Origin: Aradus depressus
Taxonomy: Eukaryota > Arthropoda > Insecta > Hemiptera > Aradidae
Reading direction: 5' to 3'
NCBI GenBank assembly: GCA_963662175.1
Contig: OY759226.1
Coordinates: forward strand, 25,817,565-25,881,564
DNA length: 64,000 nt
Shown here: piece by piece, positions 21,715 to 32,149 of the stretch
How the letters are laid out: each line of letters opens with the position of its first letter
Numbering within the stretch: the first letter of the stretch is position 1
The notes under the pieces: model-generated
Told to the model about the DNA's origin: nothing
Seen by the model: the letters and a program-made list of their open reading frames with translations, nothing else
The model's database searches: none
Translations under genes and position numbers: made by a program

Positions 21715-22075
21715 TCATTTTCAGAGCGAAATCGGCAAAAGAGAAATGGGGATCAGAGAGGGCTCAACTTAAAAAAAACCAATAACTGTCGATATAATGA
21801 ACGTATCGACACGAAATTTCATATTTGAAATCAAAATCCAATGAGGACATAACCTGTCAAATTTCAGCAATATAGACCGAAGGGAAGCGGGGTTCAGGGG
21901 AGGGGGCTTAATTCAATAACCCGAATTTTTGCCGATGCAATAAATTTATCGACACAAAGTTTAGTATGAGGATTTAAGAGCCACTATCGACTATTAGCGC
22001 AAACGATCGACTGGTTATATAGGGGGAGCGAAAAATTAATTGATTAATACGTTCTGGGGAAGTACATTGTCGGTG
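21715..22075 (-). repeat. R3 dispersed repeat with terminal hairpin-like end
   Basis: R3 is seen in reverse orientation relative to 14815: ATATAATGAACGTATCGACA, CATAACCTGTCAAATTTCAG and GATTAATACGTTCTGGGGAA, then GTACATTGTCGGTG. The same end appears at about 21131, 46330 and 63422. Confidence 0.5.
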
Positions 22076-22469
22076 TTCACAATGGATCATTGTTGGTCTG
22101 TCTGTCAGTATAATAGACAATTTGATCACAGAAGTTGCAGCTACTACCTGGAATAGTCGAAGCGTCATAAAAGTCAGTTGACTTTGAGCTCTGTCCTATC
22201 TGTGTAACACTGAGCACCCAGCCGTGCTTTACAGTTCTAAGCATGTCTCTATGACCAGTCAAAGGGCTTCATTCTACCGTCCTCTGTACGACATTTCTCT
22301 CATCTCATCCATTGTGTGGCTACAATATCACAGTACTCGCTTTTGTTAACTTTACACAGCAGAAGGTAATTACTGCTTCCAATTCAGTACCTTTCATGAA
22401 CAAAATGTACTGAAATAAAAGCTATATTGAATAACAGTCAATATGCTGCTCATTATATACACTGACATA

Positions 22470-23045
22470 CGAGGTTTGTTCAAAAAGTAACAGGATTTTT
22501 TTTATTTCGCGGGTTATTAGTTAAATTCGTGCAATTTTTTCGTTGTTGTGTTGGTAAACATGTCTGAAAAGTATGTGCACATTGTTAGCCCAACCGGATG
22601 TTTAGTCTACTGTCAGCTGTCAAAGAGGTTACTTGTGTTTTGGTACGATCGGTGATTACTTATTTGCTTACAAAATGGATCAGAGAATTTGCATTAAATT
22701 TTCCTATAAGAATGGAATAAAGTGCAGCAAAGTTTTAGAAATGTTAAATATTGCTTTTGGGGAGTCTGCTATGAGTAAAACTAGGGTTTACGAGTGGTAT
22801 AAAAGCTCGACAAGTGCGGTCGAATGTGAAGGTCATGCTCACTGTGTTTCAAGATTTTAACGGCATAGTGCACCATGAGTTCTTGCCACAAGGTCAACCG
22901 ATCAATAAGGAGTACTACGATATATGCAACGCTGTTTGTGTGAAGCAGTTCGAAAAAAAACGCCCGGATTTGTGGCGAAACAATTCATGGCTTTTGCACC
23001 ACGATAATGCACCTGCTCACACTTCATTGCTTGTTCGTCAACATT
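22470..23045 (+). mobile_element. Mariner element, internally deleted, 3' end lost
   Basis: A 5' terminal inverted repeat CGAGGTTTGTTCAAAAAGTA follows a TA dinucleotide at 22468-22469, as in mariner elements. Coding sequence of the transposase N-terminus and C-terminal half follows. The 3' inverted repeat is missing: similarity stops at the poly-C run near 23058. Confidence 0.85.
22675..23045 (+). pseudogene. Mariner transposase relic
   Basis: The N-terminal part reads MDQRICIKFSYKNGIKCSKV, then FGESAMSKTRVYEWYKSS, the helix-turn-helix DNA-binding region. After a jump in frame near 22830-22860 the text resumes at NGIVHHEFLPQGQPINKEYY, DLWRNNSWLLHHDNAPAHTS. This includes the HHDNAPAH box with the second catalytic Asp of the DD34D family. 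About 120 residues between the two parts, including the first catalytic Asp, are deleted, and the C-terminus with the third Asp is lost. It cannot code for active transposase. Confidence 0.85.
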
Positions 23046-23057
23046 CCACGCAACATC

Positions 23058-23076
23058 CCCCCCCCCCCCCCCCCCT
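23058..23076. repeat. Poly-C tract
   Basis: A C-run of about 17 bases, broken by one T, where mariner similarity ends. Low-complexity expansion, or an assembly weak point. Confidence 0.7.
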
Positions 23077-23156
23077 CCACCATTCCTGCCAACGTAGGTA
23101 AACTCAGGTTGCCCTCAATCGTTATATAGACGAAGTAAGCATAGCTCTCTACCAGA

Positions 23157-23411
23157 CCCAAACATGGTAGCTCAGTGGTATACGTGCTTGCTTACTGAGC
23201 TCAAGATCGTGGGTTCGAAACCCGGTCGAGGCTCTGAATTATTTTTATATGGGAGGCAAAATAAACTTAAACACGCGCGGTCCTTCGAATGGGACGTTAA
23301 GCGATGATCCCGAGCCTGTACGATGTCAGGTACTCGTTAAAGACCCCTACCCTAGGTGACTAAAAATTTAGGGTAGGCAAAATTTAGGCGCTCTGGTAGT
23401 AAGCGATATGT
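23157..23411 (+). mobile_element. SINE S1 with intact A and B boxes, deleted 3' end
   Basis: A box TAGCTCAGTGG and B box GGTTCGAAACC are both perfect. The body runs to GCAAAATTTAGG and then jumps to GCGCTCTGGTAGTAAGCGAT, so a 3' segment is deleted. It is followed by TA repeats and poly-T. Confidence 0.8.
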
Positions 23412-24057
23412 ACTTTATTATATATATATATATATATATTTTTTTTTTTTTTGTTTTTTTTTTTACTCTCTCTTATTATATAAAGTTTTTTTTGTTCCAT
23501 CTCTTTTTAAGATTATTATTCAGTTTTTCTAATAAAACCAACTAATTTGTTTGTTATATTGTGTTAGGCACTGAAGAAGGAAAAATAAATAGTTTCCAAA
23601 ACTTTGGCCAAATACTGAATTTTTTATAATTAACGACAGAAACTTGAATTCCTTTTATATTGTAAACATACTGTCGACTCGTATCAATCTGTATTAAATA
23701 TATACATATATATTTTTCTAAATTTTGTACGATTTGCCATGGAATGACCCATATATTTGCCATGGAATGACCCATATATTTAAATATATGTTTTAACTTT
23801 GTAAATAATTCCTTAGTTTTGACTGAAATGACATGCAAATTGGCGTGTTCGTCTGACATAACCCTTGGTATCTGGCTTCAAGGCTGGTGGTGTTCGGTGT
23901 CTCTCAGGATATTTACATATATAGGTGAAGTGGTTTTGTAACAGATTCAAATAGACAAGCAAATAGTGGAAAATAACATGGACAAGTGATTTCAATTTAT
24001 TTCATTTTTCTTCAGCTATACGTAGTATAAAAGAACAAATTATATAATCGGACAAGT
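23412..24057. other. TA/T-rich DNA, nothing identified
   Basis: (TA)n and poly-T near 23415-23465, then AT-rich sequence with a short direct duplication (TTTGCCATGGAATGACCCAT twice, about 23733 and 23757). No gene. Confidence 0.4.
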
Positions 24058-24331
24058 TTGTTTATTTTATCTGAGAGGTAAAATAAACTTGAGCACGCCG
24101 TCCTTCGGATGGGACTTTAAGCGATGGTATCGAGCCTGTACGATGTCAGGTACTCGTTAAAGTCCCCTGCCCTAGATGAATAAAAATTTAGGGTAGGCAA
24201 AATTTAGGACTCCCACAGTAGAGTCGGGCTCATGTCCAACAGAATGATGAAAGAGCGCTCTGTTAGTAGGCGATATGACCTCGTAGTTAAAGCCCGGACA
24301 TGAGTCATAAAACCTAACCTAACCTACCTAT
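24058..24331 (+). mobile_element. SINE S1, 5'-truncated, AACCT tail
   Basis: The body starts at TTATCTGAGAGGTAAAATAA. The 3' end is complete, with CCCGGACATGAGTCATAAAA and a tail CCTAACCTAACCTACC. Confidence 0.85.
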
Positions 24332-24395
24332 AATCGGGCAGAAACTTGATGTTTACCAACTCTCAGAAAGGAGGTCTATATAGCAATAATACGGA

Positions 24396-24670
24396 GGGTG
24401 CCGGTAGTTCAGAGATAGTGCGATAGCCGAGGCCCTTAGGTTTGTCAAGGTCCACGCTGTAGTTTTTCAGGTTTAGTTACTTAAGGTCATTAATAAGTAC
24501 CTGACATCGCAAAGGCTCGGAACATCGCTTAACGTCCCATCTGATGGACGGCGTGCTCAAGTTTTCTACCTCTCAGATAAAAAAAAACGTAAGGACCTAG
24601 GCCGAGTTTCGAACCCGCGATCTTGAGCCCAGTTGGCAAACACGCTACCTCTGAGCTACTGGTGCCCTAT
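24396..24670 (-). mobile_element. SINE S1 with an inverted head fragment
   Basis: On the minus strand a copy runs from GGGCACCAGTAGCTCAGAGG (near 24668) through a good B box (GGTTCGAAAC-like) to about 24470. On its left lies a short plus-strand S1 head (GAGGGTGCCGGTAGTTCAGA, 24396-24441). Two heads face in opposite directions. Confidence 0.6.
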
Positions 24671-25130
24671 AAAAAAAAGAGTTCGTAAAACTGTAATTAG
24701 TTCCCAAATATTAAATATCTCCCAGTTTGAAATAAGTCCGGAGTCGCCCCTATATATATTTTTTAAGTATTAAATAATCAACGAAAGGCAAAGAGAACAT
24801 TTTTAATTTCAATTTTGTCAACTTGAAAAAATGGATAACCAAAAATTATTTTCACTTTTTGTCTGGCACAGTATGCTAGAGTTGACAACCTGACAGCTTA
24901 AGAGAAGAGAAAGAGAGAGAAAACAGATGGAGGCTTTAAATAGTAGACAGAAAGTAAACAGGGGGGGTGGGGCTTAAATCCATCGAGGGGCTTAAATCCC
25001 CTCGTGGCAAGTCTGGCATTTGGGGGAGATTTTGGGGAACAAGGCATGTATTAAAGAGAGGGAGGGAAAATATAATTTTAAATAGCTCTGAAGAAGCCTT
25101 ATTTAAATTCATTGGCTATATAGAATTTAC
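24671..25130. other. Spacer without gene
   Basis: AT-rich, then purine-rich around 24900-25060 (GAGAAGAGAAAGAGAGAGAA, GGGGGGGTGGGG). No coding signal. Confidence 0.4.
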
Positions 25131-25134
25131 AGAA

Positions 25135-25515
25135 TGTCGGGAGTTAAAACTGCCACAGTAGAGCTAACAGGGAAGGGATAAGAGCATTTGATGCTTAGGT
25201 CCCTAGGTGTACACAACAACCCTCCCAATATATCTAAATCTATATATGGTTGACAATCTGGAGTTGGAAATCTGGGCGGGAGTCTTAGCTGTTTTGACTG
25301 GGAAGTAGAAAATAACCTGGAGCACCTCGTCCTTCGGATGGGACTTAAGTCGATGATCCAGGGCTTTTTCGAAAGTCAGGTACTCGTTAATCAGTCGTAT
25401 GTTATGTAACTAAGCCTGGGTAGGTAAAATTTTGATCTCCCGCTGTAGAGCTAACAGGGAAGGGATAAGATCATTGGATGCTTAGGTCCCTGGGTGTACA
25501 CACAAGCACTCCCAA
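25135..25515 (+). mobile_element. SINE S3: tail copy plus longer copy
   Basis: The tail GTAGAGCTAACAGGGAAGGG, ATAAGA(G/T)CATT(T/G)GATGCT, TAGGTCCCT occurs at 25159-25215 and again at 25446-25500. The second is preceded by an S1-like body (CGTCCTTCGGATGGGACTTA, GTCAGGTACTCGTTAA). So S3 shares the body but not the 3' end of S1. Confidence 0.55.
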
Positions 25516-25569
25516 TATATCTAATTAATCAACTCAATTTTCCTTCTCTCTCTTCAAAATCATTTAATT

Positions 25570-25735
25570 AAACATCAAAAGGTGTCTTCTTTATCGGGTT
25601 TTGGATTTCTATATAAGATTTAGTGTCGATATATTTCATTACTTCGGCAGCTATTGGGTGATTTTTTTATTTGGAAGGTTAGGATCCAGCCCAATATTCA
25701 CTAGAGTGACGAAAGAGCGCTCTAGTAGTAGGATC
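25570..25735 (+). repeat. R3 scrap followed by S1 3' fragment
   Basis: GGTGTCTTCTTTATCGGGTT and CGGCAGCTATTGGGTGATTT are R3-like. CACTAGAGTGACGAAAGAGC, GCTCTAGTAGTAGG is the S1 3' region. Confidence 0.45.
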
Positions 25736-25765
25736 AAAAATAGTTCAGAGGAGGACTTGCACATT

Positions 25766-26100
25766 TGTAAATGGTGTACTTACCACTCTGAAAACATTGA
25801 AATATAAAAAGTGGGTTTAAAAAAAAAAAAATATCGAGAGACCAGCTCATGTTTTTGGAACATAATTTTTGCCTAACCAGGTTTATCCACGTCCTAGTGT
25901 CCTTGAGGTAGGTTTGTGAATGGTGTACTAACCATTCTGAAAACATTGAAATATAGTGTGTTTTTTTAAAATATATTGAGAGACCGGCTCATGTTTTTGG
26001 AACATAATTTTTGCCTAACCAGGTTTATCCACCTCCCAGTGTCCTTGAGGTAGGTTTGTGAATGAAACTTAACTCTGAAAACATTAAAATATAAATAAAT
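25766..26100. repeat. ~149-bp tandem duplication, about 2.3 units
   Basis: GAGAGACC(A/G)GCTCATGTTT, TTGGAACATAATTTTTGCCT, AACCAGGTTTATCCAC and TCTGAAAACATT(G/A)AAATAT recur at steps of about 149 and then 140 bases. The array lies just downstream (in gene sense) of the exon at 26214-26134. Confidence 0.75.
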
Positions 26101-26133
26101 AAAATAAGTGAAATTTATAGTTTGAACACATAC

Positions 26134-26214
26134 CTGAGCAACTTTCTCGCCCATGTTGGGTGTGTGAAGCGCACCCTGGAAGAACTTGGCAGAACCGTTG
26201 TCCTGCATCGAATA
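26134..26214 (-). CDS. Host gene exon (81 bp), last one recognised in window
   Basis: Minus strand: acceptor ACATGTTACAG, exon, donor CAG|GTATGT, which is close to consensus. The exon is 27 codons in phase 0-0 and reads YSMQDNGSAKFFQGALHTPN then MGEKVAQ. It is clearly richer in GC than the flanks. Joined to the upstream exons it extends their frame without a stop. The role is unknown: the joined protein is rich in S, P, R and T with no catalytic motif I recognise. The gene must continue to a further exon, which I could not find. Alternative: chance ORF with good splice sites, made unlikely by the seven-exon phase agreement. Confidence 0.65.
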
Positions 26215-27045
26215 CTGTAACATGTTTTAAAACAAGACCTCAACAATAATATATTTAAATTAATTTTACTACAGAATTAATCAACTTATTCAGTGGCGAA
26301 GGTCTATAAGTAAAGGCAAGCTGAGACACCTTTCAGTTAACCAACTTCAATATTTTATTTATTTCCCATATCCGGATAAACGAGATATTTCATCCTCTAG
26401 ATAAAATAAATAAATAAGTTACAATTTTCCCTTATGTTTCCTATTATTTAAATAAATTTTTATCAATTATTCCCTTAAAGAAACTTATCTCAATATTAAT
26501 TGTATATTTTTGATTTTAATATTATAATTGAACAGAGAAAATAAAAATACTAACATTATAGCTTGTAATAGGTGTAAAAATATTATGCCTGGGATATGCG
26601 CGAAGGAGATCTGACAATTTCGGTAGAGATGAGATCATAGAGGAAGACTTTAGAAGATTGGACCACGGGGAGTATTCTTAGATTCGTTAAGGAAACTGAA
26701 TCCTTCATCAAGATCTTGGTATATAAATATAATATTGAATAATTATACTTGAAAAATATTAATAAGAATATTTGTCTTATTATATATTATTATTGTAACG
26801 GTCTGTAATTAGGGGTAGGTACCTAAATATTATTATACAAAAAATTTTTTTTTAAAAATTAAAATTAAATTATGAAGTATCAAGAAGGCTTCAGCATGAA
26901 AGGAGGGGGGAGAGAGCTGGTCTAGTTGAAGGGTGTGAACGTCTGTCTATCCCCGAGTGTGGACGTTCGTCCGTCCGTCCATCTGTGCAATTTTTTTATA
27001 TGGCAGTTATTTTGAATAAATGATGAAAGAAGAGAATAAAACAAG
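26215..27045. other. Intron, AT-rich, no recognised element
   Basis: Part of the 2,069-bp intron between the exons at 28420-28284 and 26214-26134. A GTCCGTCCGTCC run lies near 26968. No gene or classified repeat. Confidence 0.45.
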
Positions 27046-27049
27046 CTTA

Positions 27050-27165
27050 TTTTTTGAAATATTATCTATTCCACAAAAGATATTTATAAAAATAAAACTA
27101 CCGGTTTCGGCCTCACATCATCGTCAGGTCTAGTTATGAACAGTCAGTTGAACTGTTAGTTCTAC
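27050..27165 (-). repeat. Penelope-like/hammerhead-like repeat fragment
   Basis: The minus strand reads GACCTGACGATGATGTGAGG, CCGAAACCGGTAG, then AAATATC...GGAATAGATAATATTTC and AAGCTTGTTTTATTC. It matches both arms of the palindromic insertion at 56033-56327. The CTGACGA...CCGAAAC core resembles a hammerhead ribozyme core, but stem II pairs poorly here. Confidence 0.45.
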
Positions 27166-27385
27166 TATGGGAGTCCTAAATGTTGTCTACCCTGGTTTAG
27201 TCACGAAAGTCAGTAGAGGTCTTTAACGAATATCTGAGATCGTACAGACTCGGAATGCTTATTGTCCGATCCGAAGGACGATATGCTCAATGCTTTTTTT
27301 TACCTCCCAGATAAAAAAAACCTAAGGACATAGGTCGGGTTTTGAAACCGCTACCTCTGAGCAACCGGTGCCTACCTCTCTCGCG
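27166..27385 (-). mobile_element. SINE S1, diverged
   Basis: Plus-strand view: ACTATGGGAGTCCTAAATGT, CTTTAACGAATATCTGAGAT, GTCCGATCCGAAGGACGATA, then CGGGTTTTGAAACCGC and ACCTCTGAGCAACCGGTGCC, a degenerate head. Confidence 0.65.
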
Positions 27386-27559
27386 TAAATTCCGTTATTT
27401 TCCCAAAATTGGTTAAGTAAAGCATTTTTGGTTTATTGTAAAATCAAAATTAATGTAATATTTAGAAAATATTAATATTCATATTTAATAAACCTCGCCA
27501 CTCATCTCATTCATGAAAGAAAATTATTTTTCCTCTTACAGACTTTTTTAAACATTTTT

Positions 27560-27876
27560 TTTTTTAGGTTGTGATGGTCGTTTTGGGAGAGCAGAGAAGA
27601 GGAAATTGCTAAAAACTGTAGGAGTTTAAAGGATTCCAGACTCTATTCCAGTACATCTTTAACAGAAAATCAAGAATTGTTGTGAAAAAATCAGAACAGT
27701 CGAAGCAGGTTAAACGAAATCTCAAGAGACCTGAAAAATCCTTCTGCTCACTGAGAGAATTGACGCCATCAAAGTTCAAGGTATTCCGTAAAAGCTGAAA
27801 TTGTAACCCCTCTAATCCCCAGCTTTGGCTGAAAATCAATAGATGTCGTCCTTAGAGGGCTTTCAATTTACGTATA
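27560..27876. other. Spacer; R3 scrap at its right end
   Basis: No recognised gene at 27560-27820. CTGAAAATCAATAGATGTCG, TCCTTAGAGGGCTTTCAATT (27830-27870) is an R3 fragment. Confidence 0.35.
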
Positions 27877-28050
27877 AGTTCAAGATCGCGGGTTCGAATC
27901 CCGGCTGAAGCACTTAACTTTTTATCTGGGAGGTGATTGTCCCGAACCTGTACGATGCCAGGTATTCATTAAAGACCCTTACCGTAGATGAAAAAATCCA
28001 TTTAGGTTAGTAACATTTATCGTATTTGTAGCCCGGGCATGAGTCACAAT
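27877..28050 (+). mobile_element. SINE S1, internally deleted
   Basis: B box GGTTCGAATCC is followed by a shortened body (GTCCCGAACCTGTACGATGC) and the 3' end GCCCGGGCATGAGTCACAAT. The A box is gone. Confidence 0.65.
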
Positions 28051-28283
28051 AACTAACTACAGTATGTTCTTCGACTACAGGTGAAAGATTGTCCTTGAGT
28101 GAGTCATTCCCGTCTGTTCCAAAAACATAAACCGCTTCCTCATTATAATAAAACAAACTCGACACTAGTTTAGTGATATGAATATATATTTGAAAATGGT
28201 TAGTAACTCTTTACTGTACCAAACTCAAGCACAAACCTTAAACCTAAAAAAAATAAAAAAAACATGCAAAAATCTGAAATAAC

Positions 28284-28420
28284 CTTGTACTTGAGTCCAT
28301 CGGCGGCGATATTGCTGAGCGATGGCGCTGGGTCCCAGAGGGCTGAGGCGCGAAACCTCTGAAGATCCGATTCAGAGCTGGCATTAGGGAAATGGTGTTT
28401 CGAAATGTGGTTCCGGGTGG
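28284..28420 (-). CDS. Host gene exon (137 bp)
   Basis: Minus strand: acceptor TTTATGTTCCAG, exon, donor AAG|GTTATT (weaker). It begins with two bases that complete a split codon (G|CC, Ala) and ends in phase 0. The frame reads TRNHISKHHFPNASSESDLQ, RFRASALWDPAPSLSNIAAD, GLKYK. A second frame is also open, but only this one agrees with the exon at 32149-32078. It is GC-rich against AT-rich introns. The product is unidentified, with Ser/Pro-rich, probably disordered sequence. Confidence 0.68.
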
Positions 28421-29116
28421 CTGGAACATAAATATAACAATTTGGCAAAAATCAATAACAAAAATACCATTTTAGAAAAAATAAATAAATAAATATAAAT
28501 AAAATAAGCTAGGTATATAATTTGTTTTACTTTCTGTATTACCTTCGTCCAACGAAAATAATAAAATAAATTATAATAATAATAATTGTTGATGCTCACC
28601 ATACATAATTTTATAGTGCAATTTATCAACAATAATTGTTAAAATACTATTATTTTATTAACATACAGGAAGAAAACTATACAAATAAATAAAAGCAAAA
28701 ATTTCAGAGTACATTTCAATACTTTATTTTTTCAATATTTATTTTTATTATTATTTAAACCGAACTTTAAATTATTAAAACATAATGTATTTTGACAACT
28801 TAATTATTAACTTAAATATTATTTAACTGAAATGTCTGTTAAGATGCTAGATAATTTACAGGAAGAGCTTACTAATAATAATCGAATAGCGAAATCTCTA
28901 TACTGGATTTAGCTTAACAATACATCAATATATTCTGAGAAAAAATAGTCTATAACAGATTACTAGACAGTAAGTTTGCAAAATTATACTGAATATTTAC
29001 AAAATGCATGCCTTTAAATATGACATTTAAATGCATACCTTTAATTATGACATTTATGGTTTCAAACAAGAAAATGACGTCCATCTCAACAAAATTAGTT
29101 TATCGACGGATATGTA
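28421..29116. other. Intron, AT-rich, nothing identified
   Basis: Left part of the 3,657-bp intron between the exons at 32149-32078 and 28420-28284. Very AT-rich; no element recognised. Confidence 0.45.
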
Positions 29117-29763
29117 CAGGGTGGCCTAGATAAGCAGGCCACAAGTGAAATAACTCCTAAACGGTTAGAGATATCAAAATTGTGCATAGGACTAAAGTTG
29201 TAGCACTCGCCGAGAGCTATAGTATGGAGTCCTCAAAAAGAAACAAAATGACCCTTTTAATGGCTCAAACAGCCCTTCGAAGGGCGGGGTTCCCTTTTGA
29301 CCCTTGAATTTCATTACATTTTATTAAAGTACTAAAGAAACAAGGACGAACTGTGCAAACAGATTTTTGATACGTCAAGTAGTTCTCGGAACAAAAACGT
29401 TTAAAGTTGTACATTTTTCTTATTCTGAAATTATTATATTCCAACTAACTTCAGAATAAGAAAAACGTGCAACTTTAAACGTTTTTTTTTTTCGAGAACT
29501 ACTTGACGTATCAAAAATCTGTTTGCACAGTTCTTCCTTGTTTCTTTAGTACTTTAATAAAATGTAATGAAACTTAAGGGTCAAAAGGGAACCCCGCCCT
29601 TCGAAGGGCTGTTTGAGCCATTAAAAGGATCATTTTTGTCTTTTCGAGGACGCTATACTATAGCTCTTGGCGAGTGTTACAACTTTAGTCCTTTGCACAA
29701 TTTTGATATCTCTAACCGTTTAGGAGTTATTTCAATTGTGGCCCGCTTATCTGGGCCAACCTG
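29117..29763. mobile_element. Fold-back element, ~315-bp inverted arms
   Basis: The left arm (29117-29430) starts CAGGGTGGCCTAGATAAGCA. The right arm (29450-29763) ends with its reverse complement (GCGGGCC.../GGGCCAACCTG-type end, diverged). Interior words match in inverse order: CTAAACGGTTAGAGATATCA with TGATATCTCTAACCGTTTAG, and CCCTTCGAAGGGCGGGGTTC with GAACCCCGCCCTTCGAAGGG. The loop is about 20 bases. No transposase, so it is a non-autonomous DNA element. Flanks GGATATGTA and TATATACC suggest a short TA-rich target. Confidence 0.85.
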
Positions 29764-30734
29764 TATATACCTATATTTTTATTGTATGAGTTTTTACATT
29801 TTATTTTTATAAATATATTTTTCAATTGTAAAAATGAAATTAATCATGCAGTGGTGTGCCCAAAATATAAATTTAAATTTAAAATGCATACATATACTGC
29901 ATAATCATTTTTAAATGTGGAAATTTGGTGCTGAACGAAAATAAGAATATATTTGAATATAAAATATTTTAAAAAATAAATAAAGAAGAATATAAATTAT
30001 CAATACAATTTATTATTATTTTATACAATATAATTAGCATCGTTCATAAAAAATATTGTGAAATTTAAAATTTACATATATCAGTGTTGTAAATTCATCC
30101 ATGTTTTCGCAGCCAAATGGATAAGTAAAATATACTAATAAAATAACAAAACAAATGTAAATTTGAGCGAAATAAAATTTAATGTAAAACGGGCTATGTC
30201 TTGTAAAGCCGTCGGATATACATATGTATATGTATATATATAATACAGTGATATAATAATGAGTATAAAAATGACAAACTTCTAGACTAGTTGAGTAGCA
30301 ACTACACAAAAATCGTTAATAAAAATTCAAAAAGGCGTTATAAAAAAACCTGAAGCCACTTGCAAAATAACATTACAAGTTACAAAACACTGCTCTAATT
30401 GGCTATTTCGTAAATGAAAATGGCACAAAACGGGAGGGAAATCCTAATTTTTTTTAAAATGTTAATTAATAAATATATTTTTTACCCGAGATGAAGATAT
30501 AATAGTTATTACAGGGACCTTAACCTAAAATGTCATCTTAAGCCCTTTATTAAAGCTCCTTTTTCTAGTTAAAATCAACTTAATAGGAAAATGTCATCCT
30601 GAGGCATAAGTAGATAGTCAAAATATAGAAAAAAAGATATGTTCTGAAGTAGAAGTGCGTTTGGAAGTTGTGTCATTAGACAGAAGATCTAGAAGTTAGA
30701 ACTACTATCAATAGAAAGAGAAGAATGTAAGTGT
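29764..30734. other. AT-rich intronic DNA, nothing identified
   Basis: Long A- and T-rich runs. The short ORFs are random. Confidence 0.4.
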
Positions 30735-30985
30735 TTTGTTAGTTATTGTGACTCATGCCCGGGCTTTAACAAAGTAGTTATATTGCCTACTACTACAGCG
30801 TTCTTCCGTCACTCTGGTGGACATGAGGTGGTGGAAGTCATATCGCCTACTACTACAGCGTTCTTTCTTCGCTCTGGTGGACATGCGATGGTGGAAGTCA
30901 TTTCCTCTCTTAGATTTGAAAACAAAATTCAAAGGCATCGGCCGGGTTTCGAACCCGCGATCAAGCACGCTACCTCTGCGCTCTT
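30735..30985 (-). mobile_element. SINE S1 with a ~72-bp internal duplication
   Basis: Plus-strand view: GACTCATGCCCGGGCTTTAA, then CCTACTACTACAGCGTTCTT ... CTCTGGTGGACATG twice (30787 and 30856 areas), then a B-box reverse GGTTTCGAACCCGCGATC. Part of the body is deleted. The duplicated block is the same S1 region that was amplified into the 112-bp satellite at 5640. Confidence 0.65.
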
Positions 30986-31469
30986 CAGTGTAATGTCACA
31001 ACTTTTGGACGTACTTCTCACTCAGAAGTTTCCTTGTTTTATATATATACTTTGACCTAAGGATAACATAACTTTTATCTAAAGAAGGGCATAATTAAAA
31101 AATGTCTGAAGATGACTTTTTGAGTCGAAATTTTCCCTCAATATTTGTATAAAATTTTTGGAAGTCCGAAAGCCTTTTTTTTTAAAATAATTTTTAATTG
31201 TTTTTATTTATTTTTTGATAAATGATTATTTTTACTGTGTCTGGTAAGAAGTGTTGTAAACAATAGATAATTTCAATGACATTTCATTTATATTACTATG
31301 AGTTGACTAAATACACACTAAATTCATTACTGTTTATTTATAGTTTTACATCTAATTATTTATAGTTTTTTTAAAATTAATTTATTCTTTTTCAGGGAAC
31401 AAATAGTGGAGAAATATTTTAAAAAACATTTCAGAGTTAAATAATTAGATTAACGATGTATGAGATACA

Positions 31470-31595
31470 ACGCAGGCAAAATTCAAGACACTCATAGTAT
31501 AATCGGGTTTATGTCCACATGAGCGACGAAAGAGCGCTTTGGTAGTAGATGATATGTACCTCGTAGTTATAGACCGGGCATGACAATAACTAACC
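31470..31595 (+). mobile_element. SINE S1, 3' fragment
   Basis: ATCGGGTTTATGTCCACATG, AGCGACGAAAGAGCGCTTTG and AGACCGGGCATGACAATAAC. 5'-truncated. Confidence 0.6.
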
Positions 31596-32077
31596 AAAAA
31601 CTAGTAAACCTCACTTTCGTTTTTTGTAAATCTAAAATTTTTTTTTTTCATAAACAATGAACTTTTTGAAGCTAATAAATAACTCGGCTAGGTTTAAAAT
31701 TAAAAAAAAAAAAACAGTCAAATCTACACGAAACGCAAATACCGCCTTCGTAAGCCGGCTCTGGCAATTACGCTGAACTTTTATTATATATATTTTTTTT
31801 ATAATATAAGAATTTACAATTTTTTTTATGTGAATTAAGAGATTTTACATTGGTTTAATATTTAATTACATAAGATTTATTTTAAAGAAATGTTTGTCTT
31901 AAAATGGGGCAGTTATACAAGCTAAAGCGTGCTGGAATTTCAGCTAAATGTGATTTTTTTTCTTTAAAAAAAAGTTAATGATCTCTGAAAGCATTTTTTT
32001 TTTCATCCTCGCATCACTTTTTTTTTTAATGATTTTTTTCTGGTGTTTTCTTTCCTGTTTCTGTATTAGTATTTTAC
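31596..32077. other. Intron, AT-rich, nothing identified
   Basis: Poly-A and poly-T runs; no element or gene. Confidence 0.4.
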
Positions 32078-32149
32078 CTTGGGACAAGCTATCAAACGTA
32101 TGGGGCCTTGGTTTGCTTGGAATGTCTTCTTCTATTCGCATACTCGGCA
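32078..32149 (-). CDS. Host gene exon (72 bp)
   Basis: Minus strand: acceptor TGTTGTCCAG, exon, donor AAG|GTAAAA. The exon has only one open frame: the first base triplet sets are closed by TAG and TGA in the other two. The open frame begins with two bases (C|TG, Leu) and ends with one (G|CC, Ala). It reads PSMRIEEDIPSKPRPHTFDS, LSQ. That is exactly the phase left by the exon at 41255-41126 and needed by the exon at 28420-28284. This is the key exon that fixes the frame. Function unknown. Confidence 0.68.

Noticed and set aside
22085..22300. Further minus-strand host exon (IGQSSKSTDFYDASTIP with a GTAGTAGC donor)
   Set aside because: Phase would fit, but the acceptor is weak, the donor is poor, and composition does not stand out.
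23160..23235. tRNA gene, suggested by perfect A and B boxes (also 51195, 55088, 57655)
   Set aside because: Each is the head of SINE S1. The acceptor stem is imperfect, the cloverleaf does not close properly, and S1 body follows directly.
25966..26223. 85-codon minus-strand ORF as a single-exon gene
   Set aside because: Only 26134-26214 behaves as coding. The ORF reads through a good GTATGT donor into a tandem repeat.
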